Source: Pseudomonadota bacterium (GTDB lineage Bacteria; Pseudomonadota; Gammaproteobacteria; Arenicellales; Poriferihabitantaceae). Taken from it: a stretch of DNA of 6,167 nucleotides. The notes beneath the pieces were generated by a model, which was not told the DNA's origin, made no database searches, and saw only the letters and a program-made list of their open reading frames with translations. The translations under genes were made by a program, and so were the position numbers. Shown in pieces: positions 1 through 6,090 of this stretch (its first letter is position 1; each line of letters begins with the position of its first letter). The stretch is from assembly GCA_024226105.1 (NCBI GenBank), contig JAAELZ010000396.1:1-6167 (forward strand), written 5' to 3'.

Positions 1-740
1 TCACAACACTGGCTCAACCACTGCGGTCGGGCAGCGAATTCATCATTTTGCATCAACTGGTGGATTCGGGCTTCCGGTAAGAACGGTAATGGATTTACTT
101 CCGAGGTAGTACCGATTCCGCTCCAGCCGGAGCCTTGCACAAAATCGAACATCCGCCCGGCCACATTATTGCTGCTGCCGACCCAGTCGTCGAACGCCTG
201 TAATGAATCTATGCTTAGCCAGTCCAGAGGTGACATATTCAATACCTGCTGCTCCAGCAGCAGGTCAATTTTGCTCGAAATATCCTCCAGCAATTCCAGG
301 TTGCCCGGGTCGCCAGGATCCGCTGAGTCTAGAAATGGATTTGTCCCTTTAGTCATCGCCTGACGAAATTCAGACTGTAAAGAGATCAGGTTTGCCATAC
401 CCCCCTTTTCCGGTAACTCACCGAGAAAAGCGGGCCAGTCGAGCAAGATTCGCCATAGATGCTCGCGCAGAGTTTCCATATGCACCAGGCTGGCCCGGAC
501 GGCCCTGGTTGAGGCTTGAACGTTTATGCCCCGCGCCTGCTCGATCGCTTTCGCACCGGCGCAGGCCTGCGCCGTACCGCAGATGGAAAACAACAGAGGC
601 AAAGTTTTCTGGACCTCGCCTATGGTTTTACCCTGAAACATTCTGGCCGCATAAACGGGTCGACTGGAATCAATATGGACATGACTTATACACCCGGAAT
701 CAGTATCCAGCGTAATCTTCAGCTTGCCCTCTATGCTCAT
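1..740 (-). CDS. hupK: HupK/HoxV-like hydrogenase cofactor-assembly protein (partial, runs off left edge)
   Basis: The frame is open from an ATG at 740 to base 1 without a stop: 246 residues, with the C-terminus outside the window. The HupK/HoxV family resembles a hydrogenase large subunit without the full active site, and is thought to scaffold assembly of the Fe(CN)2CO group together with a HypC-like partner. The N-terminus shows the family pattern: MSIEGKLKITL (1-11), VHIDSSRPVYAARMFQGK (21-38), then LPLLFSICGTAQACAGAKA (47-65). The last segment corresponds to L1 of the catalytic subunit (RFCGVC), with Cys54 kept and the second thiolate lost; Cys60 is also near. About 100 further residues (after 115) are acidic and Trp-rich, without a motif I recognise. 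An in-frame TGA at 767-765 limits the start to GTG 749 or ATG 740. I prefer ATG because the homology begins there; the Shine-Dalgarno is weak (GAG at 752-750). Usual family length is roughly 350-400 residues, so about two thirds is present. The HupF-like gene upstream supports the assignment. Confidence 0.8.
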   Translation of the reverse strand, partial: MSIEGKLKITLDTDSGCISHVHIDSSRPVYAARMFQGKTIGEVQKTLPLLFSICGTAQACAGAKAIEQARGINVQASTRAVRASLVHMETLREHLWRILLDWPAFLGELPEKGGMANLISLQSEFRQAMTKGTNPFLDSADPGDPGNLELLEDISSKIDLLLEQQVLNMSPLDWLSIDSLQAFDDWVGSSNNVAGRMFDFVQGSGWSGIGTTSEVNPLPFLPEARIHQLMQNDEFAARPQWLSQCC

Positions 741-957
741 ATCAGGCACTCGATGCAGCTGCGCTCAATATCGAATGATGCGCACCAGCGAGGACAAACC
801 CAAAAAAACTCAGCAGGAATTTGAAAAAGCGAATAAAACACCAGGGTATATTACGACAATGAGCAGAGAAACGTTTTTGACCATCGAGACACTATAAAAC
901 CTCTTATGTAGCCAACTGAAGAAATTTCAATTTAATGCCGTCAATCTAATTAAGGGC
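741..957 (-). other. 217-bp gap between nickel permease and hupK
   Basis: This is the longest stretch in the window without a confident gene, and it is visibly richer in A and T than its flanks. All three minus-strand frames hit stops soon after the permease TGA, so it is not a read-through extension. I find no convincing intrinsic terminator: the T-run at 803-809 has no good GC stem before it. A TATAGT sequence on the minus strand (894-889) resembles a -10 box but has no matching -35 at 16-18 bases. A weak 34-codon reading frame (841-737) overlaps the hupK start and is treated as a finding. The gap could carry a weak internal promoter for hupK or the remains of a lost gene; neither is shown. 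Confidence 0.5.
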
Positions 958-1671
958 TCAGACCGACAGAAATGCTCTGTTCTCATAAAGAATCAGCGCA
1001 CCCAGGCAGAATGTGGTGATACCTACAACCATCTGAAAACTATTGTGCACCCGGGTAAGCCGCCCGGCCGATAGACGCATCGGCAGGGAGATTACGATTG
1101 ACAACAGGGCCATCCCGAACATCGAGCCAATGCCATATATCAGAATGTAGAGTAAACCCTGCATAGGTGAGTTGGCCGCACCGAGGGATACTACAATCAC
1201 CGCGGCAGAACCCGCCATGCCGTGCATCAGCCCAACAAATAGTGCGCGTAAGGGAAATTTTTGCATGTGCTGGTGATTGTGCGCAGAATTCGAGTGCTGA
1301 TCAGAGCGTTCTCCGGAATGAGAATGCGCATGAAAATGGTGATTTCCATCATCGTGCCGATGACCATGAAAATGCACTTTATCCCGTATCAGGCGCCGCA
1401 GAACATCACCGCCCAGCAGCAACAGCATAAACCCGACCATAGCCTCCAGCCCTGTGACCAGGTTTTCCGGCATGACACTGTCCATGAAAATGACGATAGA
1501 GCCAAACAAAAACAGGGTAATAGTATGCCCCAGCCCCCAAACCCCACCCTGACGGATGGTTTGGGCCAGGCTTTGCTTTCCATTGACCATGGCAGCAACC
1601 GCCGCCACATGATCCGCCTCAAGCGCGTGCCGCATGCCAATGAAAAGACCAATCAGTAGTAAGCTGCCCAT
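958..1671 (-). CDS. Small nickel permease with His-rich loop (UreH/NicO-like)
   Basis: A 237-residue inner-membrane protein, probably a Ni2+ transporter that feeds hydrogenase assembly. About six hydrophobic segments appear, near residues 2-13, 44-63, 72-89, 141-165, 172-197 and 211-229. The N-terminus has RHALEADHVAAV (14-25), which contains the HX4DH nickel signature of NiCoT-type carriers (His15, Asp20, His21). A second family-typical site is GLMHGMAGSAAV (147-158) with His150. Between segments three and four lies a hydrophilic loop with 13 histidines in residues 100-135, likely a metal-binding buffer. The size and six segments fit the short UreH-like/NicO branch better than the eight-segment HoxN/NixA carriers; cobalt is a possible alternative substrate. 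The gene follows hybE after 21 bases and has only a weak Shine-Dalgarno (AGAG), so it probably depends on upstream translation. The operon context is the main argument for nickel. Confidence 0.86.
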   Translation of the reverse strand: MGSLLLIGLFIGMRHALEADHVAAVAAMVNGKQSLAQTIRQGGVWGLGHTITLFLFGSIVIFMDSVMPENLVTGLEAMVGFMLLLLGGDVLRRLIRDKVHFHGHRHDDGNHHFHAHSHSGERSDQHSNSAHNHQHMQKFPLRALFVGLMHGMAGSAAVIVVSLGAANSPMQGLLYILIYGIGSMFGMALLSIVISLPMRLSAGRLTRVHNSFQMVVGITTFCLGALILYENRAFLSV

Positions 1672-1685
1672 GGCTCTATTGTACG

Positions 1686-1700
1686 CCGCCCGTCAGGCGG
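1686..1700 (-). repeat. Short inverted repeat across the hybE stop codon
   Basis: The transcript reads CCGCC-UGACG-GGCGG, a perfect 5-bp GC-only stem with a five-base loop. The loop contains the hybE UGA stop. It ends 14 bases before the nickel-permease start. No U-run follows, so it is not an intrinsic terminator. A terminating ribosome would melt it, so it could tie permease translation to hybE translation, but it is short enough to be chance. Confidence 0.3.
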
Positions 1701-2304
1701 TATTGTGAAGTTTCCCGCGTAAAAGATTGCGACGCGATACCATCCGATCAACGGGTTTGGCCCTGATCTCGACTTCATCAGCATCAGCAGCAGGCTCACC
1801 GGCATCAATGGCGGCAAAATCTTCAAAATCTGTCTCCGGCCTCACTTCACCGCGCATAATCCTGCCCAGCAGTTCTTCATCGACAAGCTCTTCTTCGCCA
1901 GGCGTTCTTTCGACCATCAGCGTGTCGAGAAATTGTTGCGCTATTCTCAGCGCATGCTCATGGCTGCTGAACTCACGCATCGGAGAATACAGAGAATGCG
2001 TCTGACAAACGCCGATTCCATCGATCTCATTGAGCATAAATTTTTTAACTCCGGATGGAAAATTGTGCGGCTGCTTCTGCCCCAGTTTTAGCTCGCTCCA
2101 ATCCTCATCTTCACGCGCAAGCATCACCACGTTCATCAACCAGGGGGTAATCAATACACCCAGTACGCGCCCCTGAAATATCTGAAAGCCAAGTGCCTGA
2201 ATTCTAATCGCGGGGTTCAGGATAGGTATCCCCTGCATCTGCTGCTGATGAATACGCGTAAAAACCTCTTCCAGGCATTCCGAAACGGCTTGCGGATCGT
2301 TCAT
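1693..2304 (-). CDS. hybE: HybE/HupJ-family hydrogenase assembly chaperone
   Basis: The 203-residue protein belongs to the HybE/HupJ (HoxT) family. E. coli HybE (about 162 residues) is a cytoplasmic Tat proofreading chaperone that binds the small-subunit signal peptide and delays export until assembly is complete. The matching core runs from about 5 to 145: NPAIRIQALGFQIFQG (30-45), VLITPWLMNVVML (50-62), LPFG-like NFPSGVKKFML (81-91) and SLYSPMREF (103-112). The family's ITPW motif is clear. Beyond the core is an acidic linker (about 132-180, rich in Glu, Asp and Ala), then a basic C-terminus containing SRRNLLRG (190-197), which resembles a twin-arginine motif. The start is supported by a GGAG Shine-Dalgarno at 2313-2316, eight bases upstream, and by one-base overlap with the hupF stop. 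HybE and HupJ are hard to tell apart; I use hybE because the structural genes are Hyb type. Confidence 0.9.
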   Translation of the reverse strand: MNDPQAVSECLEEVFTRIHQQQMQGIPILNPAIRIQALGFQIFQGRVLGVLITPWLMNVVMLAREDEDWSELKLGQKQPHNFPSGVKKFMLNEIDGIGVCQTHSLYSPMREFSSHEHALRIAQQFLDTLMVERTPGEEELVDEELLGRIMRGEVRPETDFEDFAAIDAGEPAADADEVEIRAKPVDRMVSRRNLLRGKLHNTA

Positions 2305-2576
2305 TAGCTTTGCTCCAGATCCGGAAAATAGTGCTGTATATCAATATCAACTTCGCCCTGCATCACAGCACTCAAACCATCCAGCGCCCTGTCAATACTG
2401 GCAGCATCCTCTGCGCTCAGCACTTCACGCGCGGAACCCAGAAAATTAAGCACCCAGGTACCTTTGGCCTGTGGGCCGATCAGCATCATGTTCACCATTT
2501 CCTCCCCATTACGGCCTCGACAGCGCGCCATAAACTCTCCTGCTTCAATAAGCTGTACAGGAGTCCCTACGCACAT
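2304..2576 (-). CDS. hupF: HypC paralogue of HupF/HoxL type, hydrogenase cofactor chaperone
   Basis: A 90-residue member of the HypC/HybG/HupF family. These small chaperones carry the Fe(CN)2CO moiety between the HypD complex and the large subunit, and HupF also protects the large subunit during aerobic maturation in Rhizobium. The N-terminus MCVGTPVQ has the essential Cys2, which is exposed once Met1 is removed. The core includes MMLIGPQAKGTWVL (30-43) and FLGSAREVL (45-53). That core recalls HupF/HoxL rather than E. coli HypC or HybG. The second metal-contacting residue of HypC, His51, falls at Phe45 in a by-eye alignment. The C-terminal part (54-90) is acidic and ends DLEQS. The start lies inside the end of hybD (ten-base overlap) and the TAA stop overlaps the hybE start as TAATG, so it sits in a tightly coupled trio. 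The presence of a HupK-like gene downstream supports the HupF reading over HybG; the family assignment itself is firm. Confidence 0.86.
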   Translation of the reverse strand: MCVGTPVQLIEAGEFMARCRGRNGEEMVNMMLIGPQAKGTWVLNFLGSAREVLSAEDAASIDRALDGLSAVMQGEVDIDIQHYFPDLEQS

Positions 2577-3121
2577 GAGGCCATCTTTTCCAGCTCAGCT
2601 TCCCGGTGCCAGTGCCCAATCCTGCGATCATCACGCTGTTGCAGATCTATACCAAGATCCGCCAGTTCCATGACCAGGTTTTCCACCATTTTGTCCAGCC
2701 CTGCGGCTGCCTCTTTCGAAAGCCCCAGTTTGTTTTCAAGTGAGTGCGGTACCATTCCAATGATCACAACGTGCTCAGGAGCCTCTGCCTTTAAATTCAG
2801 AAGTGCCAGCAAGTCGGACAAACCCAGCTGATGATTGGATATCTTGGTTTGAAAAAAGGCCGGAACTTCATCATTGGCGATGCGCACCAGAGTCCCGTAA
2901 GGCGCGCCGGTATTAATCGCATCGGCGACCACCAGCTGATCACAGTGACGAATAGGTTCAAACAGCTCCATGCCGGTGGTCCCACCATCCAGGATCTCTA
3001 CTTGTTCCGGAATAATATAGCGGTTTTCAAGCTCTTCAACCGCACGCACGCCAATTCCCTCATCCTGCATCAGGACATTGCCCATACCAATAACCAGTAT
3101 TCGCTTTTCAGTTTGACTCAT
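2567..3121 (-). CDS. hybD: HybD, hydrogenase 2 maturation endopeptidase
   Basis: This nickel-dependent endopeptidase removes the C-terminal tail of pre-HybC as the last step of active-site assembly. The 184-residue protein follows E. coli HybD (about 164) closely: ILVIGMGNVLMQDEGIGV (8-25), EILDGGTTGMEL (42-53), VADA (65-68) and KISNHQLGLSDLL (93-105). The three nickel-sensing ligands of HybD (Glu16, Asp62 and His93 in E. coli) correspond to Glu21, Asp67 and His97, so the enzyme looks intact. It has five extra residues at the N-terminus and a longer, charged C-terminal tail (about 160-184, with His, Arg and Glu). Its stop overlaps the next start by ten bases, so its last residues are read from the same bases as the beginning of hupF. 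The Shine-Dalgarno is only moderate: a G-rich stretch at 3125-3132. The adjoining HybC is the obvious substrate. Confidence 0.95.
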   Translation of the reverse strand: MSQTEKRILVIGMGNVLMQDEGIGVRAVEELENRYIIPEQVEILDGGTTGMELFEPIRHCDQLVVADAINTGAPYGTLVRIANDEVPAFFQTKISNHQLGLSDLLALLNLKAEAPEHVVIIGMVPHSLENKLGLSKEAAAGLDKMVENLVMELADLGIDLQQRDDRRIGHWHREAELEKMASCA

Positions 3122-3179
3122 ATGCCTGCCCCGATTTCATTTAAAAGCGCCTGACCAGTAACCGCTCGCAACGGCCACA

Positions 3180-4883
3180 TCATAACGCTTTAACCTTGAC
3201 GATTTCCTTTTGTTCGGTATCAACCATGTGAATGGCACAGGCAATGCAAGGATCGAAGGAATGGACGGTACGCAGAACTTCCAATGGTCGCTCAGGATCC
3301 GCAACCGGGTTATCCATCAGCGAAGCCTCATAGGGGCCAATTTGGCCATCAGCATCACGCGGACCGGCGTTCCAGGTACTGGGCACTACCGCCTGGTAGT
3401 TTTTGATTTTACCGTCTTCGATGACCACCCAATGCGACAGAGTGCCGCGTGGCGCCTGGTGAAAGCCAACGCCCTTAATCTCGCCTTTTGGAAATTCAGG
3501 TGCGTTGAAGGTGTCCATATCACCCGTGCCAATATTATTTACCAGTTTTTGCCACTGATCATTAAGGGTATCCATCATCACGCCGCAGCGTATCGCACGT
3601 GCCGCATGCCGGCCGATCGTAGAGTGTACGGCGGTTAAAGGAATATCAGGATTTCCAGAAACAGACTTCAAAATACCCATGGCCTGATTCAAATAGGTGG
3701 TGTAACCTTCGTGACCACTGGCAACCCCGACCAGTACATCAGCCAGCGGGCCTACTTCAGCGCGCTTGCCGTAGAACGTTGGCGCCTTGACCCAGGAGTA
3801 TTTACCCTCGTCCTGAAAATCCGTGTATTCGGGTTCGGTTTCTCCTTCCCACGGATGCAGCGCATCACCGCCTTCATACCAGGCATGTTTGGAACTCTCT
3901 GCCACACCATCACGAAAATAGGCATCATCAAACGTCGTAATCGGCTTAAGTGAGCCTAGATCAGCGTTGTCTATATAACCACCCGGCAAATCAAATACGG
4001 TGCCTTTGGAATCCTGCGGGCAATCCGGAACCGTAAGATAGTTGTTTACCCCGCCACCGATACCGGCCCAGTCCAGATAAAACGCACCGATCGCCGGTAC
4101 ATCAGTCATATAGGTTGATTTCACAAAATGATCGAGCTTGTCGATGAAATTTTTAATCAGCATCAGGCGCTCGATATTCAAAACCGAAGGCGCTTCATGA
4201 CTAATTGAGTTGCTGACCCCGCCCACCGCGACATTCTGGATATGCGGGCTTTTTCCACCCAGAATCGCTACAATTTTATTGGCATGATTCTGCACATCAA
4301 GAGCCTGCAGGTAGTGCGCAACCGCGAGCAGATTGACTTCCGGCGGCAGTTTCATGGCCGGGTGACCCCAGTAACCACTGGCAAAGGGACCCAGTTGACC
4401 GCTGCCAACAAACGTTTTCAGCCGTTCCTGCACCGCCTTCATTTCATGCGGGCCGTTGAGGGGCCAATCTGACAGCGATTCAGCAAGTTTGGCGGTGGCG
4501 ACCGGATCCGCATCCAGGGCTGAAACCACATCCACCCAGTCCACCGCTGACAGATGATAAAAATGCACAATGTGGTCCTGGATAGCATGAGCCGTCTGAA
4601 TGATATTGCGGATCAATTGCGCGTTTACCGGAACCTCCAGGCCCAGTGCGTTTTCCACCGCCCTGACCGAGGTAATCGCATGCACCGTGGTACAAACCCC
4701 ACAGAAACGCTGCGTATAGGTCCAGGCTTCACGCGGATCACGACCAATGAGAATTTTTTCGATGCCGCGCCACATCTGGCCTGAAGACCAGGCTTTGCTG
4801 ACCTTGCCATCATCGACTTCTACATCGATACGCAAGTGGCCTTCAATTCGGGTAATGGGATCAACCGTGATACGGGTAGTCAT
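3180..4883 (-). CDS. hybC: HybC, [NiFe]-hydrogenase 2 catalytic large subunit precursor
   Basis: This is the large subunit that carries the Ni-Fe(CN)2CO active site and interconverts H2 with protons and electrons. Its 567 residues equal the length of E. coli HybC, and the two align almost without gaps. The N-terminal RIEGH motif gives Glu14. L1 is RFCGVC (59-64) with Cys61 and Cys64; L2 is DPCIACAIH (544-552) with Cys546 and Cys549. Together these are the four active-site thiolates. The second-sphere canopy residues known from E. coli are also in place: Glu14, Asp103 (in DHIVHF), Arg479 (in QAPRG) and Asp544. The protein is made as a precursor. The tail after His552 (MVDTEQKEIVKVKAL, 15 residues) should be removed by HybD once nickel is inserted, giving a 552-residue mature form. 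It has no signal peptide and would cross by Tat together with the small subunit. The ATG has an AGGA/GAGG Shine-Dalgarno at 4893-4897. The downstream gap to hybD is 58 bases. Confidence 0.98.
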   Translation of the reverse strand: MTTRITVDPITRIEGHLRIDVEVDDGKVSKAWSSGQMWRGIEKILIGRDPREAWTYTQRFCGVCTTVHAITSVRAVENALGLEVPVNAQLIRNIIQTAHAIQDHIVHFYHLSAVDWVDVVSALDADPVATAKLAESLSDWPLNGPHEMKAVQERLKTFVGSGQLGPFASGYWGHPAMKLPPEVNLLAVAHYLQALDVQNHANKIVAILGGKSPHIQNVAVGGVSNSISHEAPSVLNIERLMLIKNFIDKLDHFVKSTYMTDVPAIGAFYLDWAGIGGGVNNYLTVPDCPQDSKGTVFDLPGGYIDNADLGSLKPITTFDDAYFRDGVAESSKHAWYEGGDALHPWEGETEPEYTDFQDEGKYSWVKAPTFYGKRAEVGPLADVLVGVASGHEGYTTYLNQAMGILKSVSGNPDIPLTAVHSTIGRHAARAIRCGVMMDTLNDQWQKLVNNIGTGDMDTFNAPEFPKGEIKGVGFHQAPRGTLSHWVVIEDGKIKNYQAVVPSTWNAGPRDADGQIGPYEASLMDNPVADPERPLEVLRTVHSFDPCIACAIHMVDTEQKEIVKVKAL

Positions 4884-4918
4884 AACAAAAATTCCTCAAA
4901 ATATTTCAAACTTGGTGC

Positions 4919-4936
4919 CCGTCCGTAAACAGACAG
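4919..4936 (-). other. Possible mRNA hairpin between hybB and hybC
   Basis: In the 67-base hybB-hybC gap the transcript reads CUGUCUG-UUUA-CGGACGG. This can fold into a 7-bp stem, including two G-U pairs, with a four-base loop. It is followed by GCACC rather than a U-run, so it is not an intrinsic terminator. It lies 14 bases beyond the hybB stop, well clear of the hybC ribosome site (GAGG at 4894-4897, ten bases before the ATG). An RNA-processing or stability role that sets the ratio of membrane to catalytic subunits is possible, but a chance fold is equally so. Confidence 0.3.
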
Positions 4937-4950
4937 CTACTACGAACGAC

Positions 4951-6090
4951 TCAGGCACGTTCCTGACGGTGCAATACGGGCAAGGTTTTGACCAGCACCA
5001 TGAAGGCCAGAATTTCAAATGAGATCACACCGAGTGTGATCATGAGTTCCGGCACGGATGGAAAGTAACTGTATCCGGGGCCGGGATTAAAGGTGAATAA
5101 GAAAGCGTTAAAGCGATACAGTGATCCGGCTGCCAGCATGCATACCGCTGCGATCAACAGCTTGCCACCATTATTTCGATTTGCGGGAGATAGCAGGATA
5201 ATCACGGGCACGATAAACAGTGCGGTCTCAAACAAAAACAACAGGCTGGCCATATCAAACGTAAATAAAACACCAAGATTCCCCTGCATCACCAGAAGTA
5301 TCAGGCGCACTGCCAGAAAGGCGATTAGCAGGCCGATAATAGCTTTAGATAAACCCGAAAGCAGCGGTGTCTCAGACGCACTTTTTGTACTCAACACGGT
5401 AAAAGACGATTCGAAAATAACGATGGAAAATCCCATGGTTAAAGCCGTAATCAATGCAAGCAAAGGCTGGAACTGCCAGGTTTGCCATAGCGGGTGTACC
5501 TTATGACCCATGGCAATCAATAAGGAGCCGAGTGAAGACTGGTGCATGGTGGGTAGCAAAATACCCAGGGCTATAAAGATAAACAGCACTTTGTTGAGCA
5601 TGCCCTTGAGTTTCTTTGCACCAATTTTTTCCAGGAAAGTTGGTGCAAACTCAACCATCAATACCAGGATATAGATAGCGACGCACAGCCCTACTTCCAG
5701 CATCACAGAGTTAAAATTCCAGTTCCAGGGCAGGAAAATCTCGTAAAACTGCCAGAAACGACCCATATCAAAAAAGGCACCAAATCCACCCAGCGCATAC
5801 CCGAGCAAACTGGTCACAATCGCCGGTCTCACTAGCGGATGATACTTGCCCTTATTGAAAATATAGACCGTAAACGCCAGCGCATAACCGCCACAGGCAA
5901 ACGCGGTGCCGATGACCACATCATAGACCACCCATATTCCCCAGGCGAAGCCACCGTTAAGATTACTGACAGCGCCCATGCCTTCGGTAAAGCGTATCAC
6001 CATAAAATAAAGGCTAATCAGAAAAATCGCCAGAAAAAACAGGAATGGAGCGTTAAATATACGACCGCCCAGTGGTTTGTACGTGCTCAT
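4951..6090 (-). CDS. hybB: HybB, NrfD-family integral membrane subunit of hydrogenase 2
   Basis: The 379-residue protein (E. coli HybB is about 392) belongs to the NrfD/PsrC family. HybB is the membrane subunit that links periplasmic hydrogenase electron transfer to the quinone pool. About ten hydrophobic segments can be seen, roughly residues 12-32, 53-78, 87-108, 128-148, 166-183, 207-230, 247-269, 277-300, 309-328 and 347-370. Stretches shared with E. coli HybB include SNLNGGFAWGIW (42-53), HPLVRPA (84-90), PTMHQSSLGSL (180-190), HPLWQTW (199-205), GFSIVIFE (220-227) and FNPGPGYSYFP (334-344). The start is chosen for its ATGA overlap with the hybA stop and a good GGAG Shine-Dalgarno (6098-6101) seven bases upstream. 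The protein carries no metal-binding cysteine motif and no haem-ligand pattern I would trust, as expected for the family. Confidence 0.97.
   Translation of the reverse strand: MSTYKPLGGRIFNAPFLFFLAIFLISLYFMVIRFTEGMGAVSNLNGGFAWGIWVVYDVVIGTAFACGGYALAFTVYIFNKGKYHPLVRPAIVTSLLGYALGGFGAFFDMGRFWQFYEIFLPWNWNFNSVMLEVGLCVAIYILVLMVEFAPTFLEKIGAKKLKGMLNKVLFIFIALGILLPTMHQSSLGSLLIAMGHKVHPLWQTWQFQPLLALITALTMGFSIVIFESSFTVLSTKSASETPLLSGLSKAIIGLLIAFLAVRLILLVMQGNLGVLFTFDMASLLFLFETALFIVPVIILLSPANRNNGGKLLIAAVCMLAAGSLYRFNAFLFTFNPGPGYSYFPSVPELMITLGVISFEILAFMVLVKTLPVLHRQERA

Noticed and set aside
1..398. A separate minus-strand gene starting at ATG 398 with a good ribosome site
   Set aside because: The same frame continues upstream to 740 with sequence matching the HupK family, so 398 is an internal methionine (Met115).
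795..815. T-run on the minus strand near 803-809 as a terminator
   Set aside because: No GC-rich stem precedes it; the only possible pairing is a weak AT-rich stem with G-U pairs and a large loop that includes the T-run itself.
392..824. Two overlapping plus-strand frames (392-715 and 516-824) in the apparently empty left part
   Set aside because: They lie opposite the open minus-strand hupK frame, have no recognisable domains or ribosome sites, and have the Arg/Pro-rich make-up typical of antisense shadows.
877..898. TTGACC and TATAAA on the plus strand as a promoter
   Set aside because: The spacer is only 10 bases, too short for a sigma-70 promoter, and no plus-strand gene follows.
958..1671. 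HupE as the identity of the permease
   Set aside because: The RHALEADH signature, the His-rich loop between segments three and four and the lack of an N-terminal signal peptide fit UreH/NicO-type carriers better than HupE/UreJ.
1673..1700. TACAAT just upstream of the permease as an internal promoter -10 box
   Set aside because: No -35 resembling TTGACA is found 16-18 bases upstream, and the 21-base spacing from hybE argues for co-transcription.
2310..2831. A 173-codon plus-strand frame, the longest on that strand
   Set aside because: It lies opposite hupF and hybD, both certain by family match and overlapping junctions; the plus-strand translation has no family resemblance.
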